Of a stretch of DNA of 41,562 nt, positions 37,201 to 41,562 are shown piece by piece. This DNA is from Pelagibacterales bacterium SAG-MED48 (GTDB taxonomy: Bacteria; Pseudomonadota; Alphaproteobacteria; Pelagibacterales; Pelagibacteraceae), in contig JACWEP010000009.1 of NCBI GenBank assembly GCA_014653375.1, positions 1 to 41,562 of the forward strand. Direction: 5' to 3'. Made by a program: the position numbers and the translations under genes. Below the pieces are notes generated by a model that was not told the DNA's origin, searched no databases, and saw nothing but the letters and a program-made list of their open reading frames with translations. How positions within the stretch are numbered: position 1 is the first letter of the stretch; the number at the start of each line of letters is the position of its first letter.

Positions 37201-37698
37201 TTAATTTGCTTTAACAGTTACAGATCTTCTGTTTTTTGACCAAGCTAATGGGCTTGAGCCTGCATCTACTGGTCTTTCTTTACCATAACTTAAAACTGAT
37301 ATCCTATCTGAAGATATTCCATAAGTCATTAGGTAGTCTTTTGCTGAATTTGCTCTTCTTTCTCCTAGAGCTAAGTTGTACTCTCTGGTACCTCTTTCAT
37401 CCGCATGACCCTCAAGAACCACGTTTATGTTTGAATTTTTTCTTAACCAAGCAGCTTGAGCTCTTAGAGTTTCTCTAGAAGCTGTAGTTAAAATCGATTC
37501 ATTTGTTGCAAAGAAAACTCTATCTTTAACTCCATCAGCTAAATATTCTACTGAGTCTGTTCCTGTGTAAACATCACCTTGCATTTGACCTGATATAGAA
37601 GCTTCTGTAGCCACCTCTTTTTTTGTTGCGCATGCAGATAACACTAAACATGCTGCTAATACTAAAAGTGTGTTTTTGAAAATATTATTTAAAATCAT
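37201..37698 (-). CDS. pal: Peptidoglycan-associated outer-membrane lipoprotein
   Basis: Lipoprotein that ties the outer membrane to peptidoglycan and binds TolB/TolA. The lipobox is LSAC with the lipidated Cys at residue 23 of this start. The OmpA-like peptidoglycan-binding domain (about residues 55-165) shows VFFATNES, NVVLEGHADERGTREYNLALGERRANSAKDYL, SYGKERP and NRRSVTV. The frame is open to 37725, but AAGGAG at 37706-37711 sits 7 nt before the ATG at 37698 and gives a 165-aa precursor with a normal signal peptide. Terminator-like hairpins flank the gene on both sides, and it has the best ribosome-binding site of the cluster, all consistent with an abundant protein. Confidence 0.96.
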   Translation of the reverse strand: MILNNIFKNTLLVLAACLVLSACATKKEVATEASISGQMQGDVYTGTDSVEYLADGVKDRVFFATNESILTTASRETLRAQAAWLRKNSNINVVLEGHADERGTREYNLALGERRANSAKDYLMTYGISSDRISVLSYGKERPVDAGSSPLAWSKNRRSVTVKAN

Positions 37699-37705
37699 TA
37701 AATTG

Positions 37706-37711
37706 CTCCTT
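37706..37711 (-). promoter_or_regulatory. Ribosome-binding site deciding the pal start
   Basis: AAGGAG on the minus strand lies 7 nt upstream of ATG 37698. It is near-consensus, unusual among the many weak sites in this window, and it lies inside the longer open frame, so it argues against the upstream ATG at 37725. Confidence 0.75.
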
Positions 37712-37763
37712 GCTACTAATTTCAATTTCTTACTTTTTCACAACTAATTAGAGGTTTCAAGTT

Positions 37764-37795
37764 AAAAAATCAAGTAATTTAAACTAATTACTCAA
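37764..37795 (-). terminator. Probable intrinsic terminator/attenuator between tolB and pal
   Basis: On the minus strand, TTGAGTAATT pairs with AATTACTTGA (ten pairs, two of them G-T wobbles; 37770-37795) around a 6-nt loop, followed by six T (37769-37764). It overlaps the tolB stop region. The stem is AT-rich and weaker than the one after pal. It would partly uncouple tolB from pal and implies that pal has its own promoter in the remaining ~65 bp, although I could not find a convincing -35/-10 pair there. Confidence 0.55.
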
Positions 37796-39127
37796 TAAAG
37801 ATGACCATGATGGGTCGGACGCATCTGTTGGAGTTGTAACTAATCGTTCATTATAGCCAGTTAAATCTATAGACCACAACTTTGCAGAAAATCCTTCGCC
37901 TTTTGCGTTAGTTTTTGTTTCTCTATAAAAAATTAAGACTCTGCCATTTGGTGACCAAGAAGGAGCCTCTTGGTAATAATTTTCAGTTAACAATCTTTCA
38001 CCCGAACCATCAGTTCTCATGACACCAATATAAAAATTTCCTTTATGCAACTTCGTAAATGCTATCAAATCTCCTCTAGGAGACCAAACAGGCGTTCCAT
38101 AGATACCATTACCAAATGAAATTCTTTTAACATTAGAACCATCACTCTTCATAATATAGATTTGCTGGTATCCACTTCTATCAGAATTAAAAGCTATAAA
38201 CTTTCCATTTGGAGAATAAGATGGAGATGTATCAATTGATGGGTGATTTGTAATTCGTTCAACTATTCTATTTTCTAAATCCATTGTGTAAATATCTGAT
38301 TTGCCATCTTTAGCAAAACTCATTATAATTTTTTTACCATCTGGAGAAAATCTTGGTGCGAATGTCATTCCAGGAAAATCTCCAACTACTTCCTGTGTTC
38401 CAGTTTCAATATCTAAAAGATATACTCTTGGTAAATTTTTAAAGTATGACAAATATGTAACCATTTGACTAGCAGGATTAAACCTAGGAGTTAATACAAG
38501 CTCATTACCAAGTGTTAAAAATTTATTATTTGCTCCATCTTGATCCATAATTGCTAATTTTTTTATTCTTTGTGTTTTTGGACCTTCTTCAGCGACATAA
38601 ATTATTCTAGTATCAAAATATCCTTTTTCTCCTGTCAATCTTTCATAAACTTTATCTGATATTATGTGTCCAACTCTTCTCCAATTATTTGGAACTGTGG
38701 TGAATGCAAGTGCCATCATTTCTTTAGCAGCCAACACATCCCATAATCTAAATTCAACTCTTAGTTTTTCATCAGCATATGTTACTTTGCCAGTGATAAG
38801 TGCTTGAGCTTTTATTAAATTCCAATCTTCGAATCTTGGCTTTAAGTTTGCAATATCTGGTGCTTGTAAAAATGCTTCTTTACTTAGTGGATTAAAAAGA
38901 CCCGATGTTCTTAAATTATTTTCAACAATAACTGAGATTTCTGATCCAATATTTTCTTCACTTAAAATTTTTTCAAAACTTTTTCTAGATTTATCATCAA
39001 TCGATAAGGGGGATACCGCTAATGGAAGTGGGCTTAGATTTCCCCTGGTAATATCTACTTCAATTAAAGCAAAGGCTCTAATTGGAATTAAAATCATTAA
39101 AAATAAAATTATAAAATTTTTTTTCAT
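37784..39127 (-). CDS. tolB: Tol-Pal system protein TolB
   Basis: A 447-residue periplasmic protein with a signal peptide (about residues 1-20, ending IRAFA). The N-terminal TolB_N domain (residues 21-150: [24 protein letters not shown]) is followed by a six-bladed beta-propeller with repeated [48 protein letters not shown] and [13 protein letters not shown] units. TolB cycles between Pal and the Tol motor during outer-membrane constriction. It lies 9 bp after tolA. Length and repeats are standard. Confidence 0.96.
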   Translation of the reverse strand: MKKNFIILFLMILIPIRAFALIEVDITRGNLSPLPLAVSPLSIDDKSRKSFEKILSEENIGSEISVIVENNLRTSGLFNPLSKEAFLQAPDIANLKPRFEDWNLIKAQALITGKVTYADEKLRVEFRLWDVLAAKEMMALAFTTVPNNWRRVGHIISDKVYERLTGEKGYFDTRIIYVAEEGPKTQRIKKLAIMDQDGANNKFLTLGNELVLTPRFNPASQMVTYLSYFKNLPRVYLLDIETGTQEVVGDFPGMTFAPRFSPDGKKIIMSFAKDGKSDIYTMDLENRIVERITNHPSIDTSPSYSPNGKFIAFNSDRSGYQQIYIMKSDGSNVKRISFGNGIYGTPVWSPRGDLIAFTKLHKGNFYIGVMRTDGSGERLLTENYYQEAPSWSPNGRVLIFYRETKTNAKGEGFSAKLWSIDLTGYNERLVTTPTDASDPSWSSLLSN

Positions 39128-39136
39128 TTTTTTATC

Positions 39137-40015
39137 TTAACCCTCTAACATCTCTCTTGCATCAAAATTTAATTGTAATTCTTTCCATCTTTCATAGCCT
39201 GTCGTTGGGACTCTTAGTGGTTGGCATAATTTTACAGCTCTTAACGCGCTTTCAGCTAATACTTTATAGAAACCCTGGCCTGGTTTATTCATTCTTGCAT
39301 GATCTAATATTTCAGTTTTTACTACCGAACCATCTGGCTCAAGCATTAATTTAATTCTTACTAACAAATCTTCATTATATGGTAATCCCAGAGGAATACT
39401 CCAGCATCCAAAAATTTGAGCTTTTAAAGCATCTTCTTCACTCAAAGTTAACCCTGAAGTTACAATATTTTTATCTTGATCTTGAGTAATATCGTTATTT
39501 TTTTTAATCAATTCTGCCGTATCTTCTTTTGCTTTATCAATTAGTTTTGCAATATTATCTAAATCCACAAATTCTTTTTTTTCAAATTCCGAAACTTGTT
39601 TCACCTCTTCATCTAATTTGTCTGGGTTTTGTTTATTTTCTTTTTTTGTCTCAATTTTCTTAATTGTTTTATCTGGCAATGGTACTGCTTCAGGGGTTTG
39701 ATTTTCAATTTTTTCTTTATTTTTATCCAAAGAAACAACTGTTTTAGTTTTTGTTTTTTTAACTTTTTTTGGAGGGGCTTGCTCTGATACTAATTTTTTT
39801 TCTTTCTCTTTTAATTTTTTTTTCTTTTTTTTCTCAATTATCTTTTTTGCTTTTGGAGCAAATGGTATATTTGTTTTTTCCGCTATCTGTATTAATTCAA
39901 CAGAAACTATTGGTGGAATATCAAGCGGTTTTTTTGCTAAAAAAGGTAAGCTCATAGCTGTAATAAAAATCAAAGCACCATGTAAAACAGAAGAAATAAA
40001 CAAACTTCTATTCAC
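39137..40015 (-). CDS. tolA: Tol-Pal energy-transducing protein TolA
   Basis: A 292-residue TonB-like protein. One N-terminal membrane anchor (about residues 4-26, with LFISSVLHGALIFITAM) carries the Ser-His typical of TolA. A very Lys/Glu-rich periplasmic spanning segment follows (about 55-180, including KKIIEKKKKKKLKEKEKKL), then a C-terminal TolA domain (about 200-290: FGCWSIPLGLPYNEDLLVRIKLMLEPDGSVV, RAVKLCQPLRVP) with its paired Cys. It links the TolQR motor to TolB/Pal. Runs of A/T in the Lys codons are slippage-prone in sequencing, but the frame is intact. It lies 6 bp after tolR. Confidence 0.93.
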   Translation of the reverse strand: MNRSLFISSVLHGALIFITAMSLPFLAKKPLDIPPIVSVELIQIAEKTNIPFAPKAKKIIEKKKKKKLKEKEKKLVSEQAPPKKVKKTKTKTVVSLDKNKEKIENQTPEAVPLPDKTIKKIETKKENKQNPDKLDEEVKQVSEFEKKEFVDLDNIAKLIDKAKEDTAELIKKNNDITQDQDKNIVTSGLTLSEEDALKAQIFGCWSIPLGLPYNEDLLVRIKLMLEPDGSVVKTEILDHARMNKPGQGFYKVLAESALRAVKLCQPLRVPTTGYERWKELQLNFDAREMLEG

Positions 40016-40021
40016 TTCAAA

Positions 40022-40438
40022 TTACCTTTGCTTCAATGGTTCTGATATTAGTGCAACTTTTGTAAAACCAGAACCTGATAATAAGCCCATTATTTCAAGC
40101 ACTCTTCCGTAGTTAATAGTTTTATCACCTCGAACATAAATCCTTGTATCTGTTCTATTTTTTGAAACTGCTAAAACTTTTGCAATTATATTATCAAATT
40201 CAACTTTTGCTTCTTGAATAAATATTTCACCTTTTGAATTAATTGAAAGAGTAAGTGGCTCTGCTTCTTCTGGAAGAGAATCTGCAGAACTCTCTGGTAA
40301 ATCAACTTGTACTCCTACAGTTAATAATGGTGCCGTAACCATAAAAATAATAAGAAGAACCAGCATAACATCTACGAAAGGAGTTACATTAATTTCACTA
40401 ATGGGTTCTTTTGATAAACGATTAAGTTTAAAAGCCAT
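40022..40438 (-). CDS. tolR: Tol-Pal proton-channel subunit TolR (ExbD family)
   Basis: A 138-residue protein with a single membrane helix (about residues 21-42) carrying the essential Asp in NVTPFVDVMLVLLIIFMVTAPLL. A small periplasmic domain follows (VQVDLPES, PLTLSINSKGEIFI, IYVRGDKTINYGRVLEIMGLL). With TolQ it converts proton flow into movement of TolA. The ATG abuts the tolQ stop (40438/40439). TolR rather than ExbD is chosen from the tolQ-tolR-tolA-tolB-pal context. Confidence 0.95.
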   Translation of the reverse strand: MAFKLNRLSKEPISEINVTPFVDVMLVLLIIFMVTAPLLTVGVQVDLPESSADSLPEEAEPLTLSINSKGEIFIQEAKVEFDNIIAKVLAVSKNRTDTRIYVRGDKTINYGRVLEIMGLLSGSGFTKVALISEPLKQR

Positions 40439-41113
40439 TTAAATAATTGTTAAAAATCTTTTTGAAAAATTTTCCAGTTTTTGAGAATATTTCTGTGAGT
40501 CGGTATTAAATTTATTATAGGCAATAACCGCTGGTATTGCCGCTAGCAATCCTAGGGCCGTAGCAAATAATGCTTCTGCTATTCCTGGGGCTACAATAGC
40601 TAAACTAGTATTTCTTGATATTGCTATCGATTGAAATGAATTCATTATTCCCCAAACTGTTCCGAACAAACCTATAAAAGGAGCTGTAGATCCAACTGTT
40701 GCTAAAAAAGTAAATCCTTTTTCAATTTTTGTCATCTGTTTTTCAACTCCAACTTCTAACATTGCAGTCATTCTCTCACTTATATTTGTTTTAGATTTCT
40801 TTTTTAATAAACTTTCCATAGAATCCTGAAAAACTAAAGCCATCGGATCCTCTAAATTAGTTGGTAAACCATTGTAGAAATTCTCTGCAGATTTAGAATT
40901 CCAAAACTTTTCCTCAAATTCCTCTGATGATTTATTTATTTTTCTAAATAATCTAAATTTTTCAATAATTACAGCCCAAGAGTAAATTGAACAAACTATT
41001 AGGATTATAATTACTGATTTGACAACTATATCTGCTCTTAAAAATAAGCTTAGTAATGTAAAATCTGTATTTGTACCCAGTCCAAGTGCTTGTGATGCAA
41101 TATCAGCTTCCAT
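40439..41113 (-). CDS. tolQ: Tol-Pal proton-channel subunit TolQ (ExbB/MotA family)
   Basis: A 224-residue protein with three membrane helices (about residues 28-50, 133-155 and 168-192). The MotA/TolQ/ExbB signature is clear: FTFLATVGSTAPFIGLFGTVWGIMNSFQSIA and then SLAIVAPGIAEALFATALGLLAAIPAVIAYN. It forms the pentameric stator around TolR. It opens the tolQRAB-pal-cpoB set. Unlike E. coli there is no ybgC directly upstream; a RuvC-like nuclease gene lies there instead, 50 bp away. Confidence 0.95.
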   Translation of the reverse strand: MEADIASQALGLGTNTDFTLLSLFLRADIVVKSVIIILIVCSIYSWAVIIEKFRLFRKINKSSEEFEEKFWNSKSAENFYNGLPTNLEDPMALVFQDSMESLLKKKSKTNISERMTAMLEVGVEKQMTKIEKGFTFLATVGSTAPFIGLFGTVWGIMNSFQSIAISRNTSLAIVAPGIAEALFATALGLLAAIPAVIAYNKFNTDSQKYSQKLENFSKRFLTII

Positions 41114-41163
41114 AATTACTCTTCACACTTAAATGTGTCATGAATTTGTCTTATATTTTTTGA

Positions 41164-41562
41164 TTAATCTGCTAATTTGTAAGTTTCATAATAAAAACTG
41201 GCTATTAAAATAGCATCAGCTTTGTTGCTATCCTTTTTCCTGGATAATTGAGCTGAAAAATAAGGAAAAATTTCAATTGCCTTTGTTCTGCTTGCATCTT
41301 TTTCAGAATTAATAAGATTAAAATATTTTTTCCATTTTGCTGGTCTCACAAAATACATTGGTAATTGCATTGCTGAACATATTCCTTTTAATATTCCATA
41401 TGACTGACCAAAATTAAACATGCTGGTCACGCCTTGACCTGGCATTGCTGATACTTGTTCTATTATTACTTTAATATCCTTTTTATCAATTTTTTTAATT
41501 CTTTCTGAAATTTCATTAAAAAGGAACTGATCATGCATTAAAAATGTATCAATCAGGGGCAA
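41164..41562 (-). CDS. RuvC-fold (RNase H-like) nuclease, possible Holliday-junction resolvase, 5' end beyond window
   Basis: The last 132 codons of a gene whose start lies outside the window; the leading TTG at 41562 is not a credible start because the first catalytic strand with its Asp (DPG) is missing. What remains shows an RNase H-like catalytic Glu in IKVIIEQVSAMPGQGV, then FNFGQSYGILKGICSAM and RPAKWKKYF, and a C-terminal acidic site in DSNKADAILIASFY. This matches the general RuvC layout (E...D motifs) but not the canonical RuvC sequence. Position upstream of tolQ, where many alphaproteobacteria carry ruvCAB, supports a recombination role. I am fairly sure of the fold, less of the function. 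Confidence 0.7.
   Translation of the reverse strand: MPLIDTFLMHDQFLFNEISERIKKIDKKDIKVIIEQVSAMPGQGVTSMFNFGQSYGILKGICSAMQLPMYFVRPAKWKKYFNLINSEKDASRTKAIEIFPYFSAQLSRKKDSNKADAILIASFYYETYKLAD

Noticed and set aside
39800-39860. Possible programmed slippage or frameshift in the A/T runs of tolA
   Set aside because: The long A/T tracts simply encode the Lys-rich spacer of TolA, and the reading frame is uninterrupted from anchor to C-terminal domain.

Overview
The window is a stretch of core chromosome from an AT-rich, streamlined alphaproteobacterium. The best fit is the SAR11 clade (Candidatus Pelagibacter or a close relative). This rests on the low GC content, the Lys/Asn/Ile-rich proteins, intergenic gaps mostly below 70 bp with many overlapping or abutting genes, a circularly permuted two-piece tmRNA of the alphaproteobacterial type, and familiar alphaproteobacterial gene neighbourhoods (tolQRAB-pal-cpoB-tilS-ftsH-folP-glmM, rluD-rpoH, xseB-ispA-dxs). 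I see no insertion sequence, prophage, CRISPR array, rRNA or obvious island.

Layout. Positions 1-9775 are all on the minus strand. Read 5' to 3' they run hflK-hflC-DUF2065-degP/Q-miaA-ilvI(B)-ilvH-ilvC, then a peptide-type ABC binding protein and the start of its permease, with a strong stem-loop between those last two. Positions 9827-11880 hold mrp (+), thyX (-) and the permuted ssrA (tmRNA, +), whose acceptor piece lies upstream of its coding piece; it encodes the tag ANESYALAA. Positions 11891-18292 (-) carry sppA/sohB-like, glyQ, glyS and ppdK. Positions 18407-24183 hold ispB (+), pdxH (-), aroC (+) and the xseB-ispA-dxs operon (-). Positions 24204-28670 (+) carry the threonylcarbamoyl-AMP synthase, a two-gene ABC exporter, rluD and rpoH, interrupted by tRNA-Arg(UCG) on the minus strand. 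Positions 28667-41562 are one long minus-strand run: a RuvC-like nuclease (cut by the window end), tolQ, tolR, tolA, tolB, pal, cpoB, tilS, ftsH, folP, glmM, thiD and purA.

How it works together. Four themes dominate. Envelope integrity and protein quality control are served by Tol-Pal, CpoB, FtsH with its HflK/HflC modulators, DegP/Q, an SppA-like peptidase, the heat-shock factor RpoH and tmRNA. Isoprenoid and quinone supply is served by Dxs, IspA and IspB. Translation fidelity is served by MiaA, TilS, RluD, the t6A enzyme, GlyQS, tRNA-Arg and tmRNA. Amino-acid, cofactor and nucleotide supply is served by IlvIHC, AroC, PdxH, FolP, ThiD, ThyX and PurA, with PpdK at the PEP/pyruvate node.

I did not find a convincing undescribed multi-gene system. 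The observations most worth checking are small-scale: the architecture of the tmRNA and the false N-terminal extension it creates on thyX, terminators on both sides of pal, the dppA/dppB stem-loop, interlocked TTAA stop codons at convergent gene ends, near-leaderless promoter geometry at aroC and ftsH, a Glu in place of the usual Mg-binding Asp in acetolactate synthase, and a RuvC-fold nuclease that is not canonical RuvC next to tolQ.
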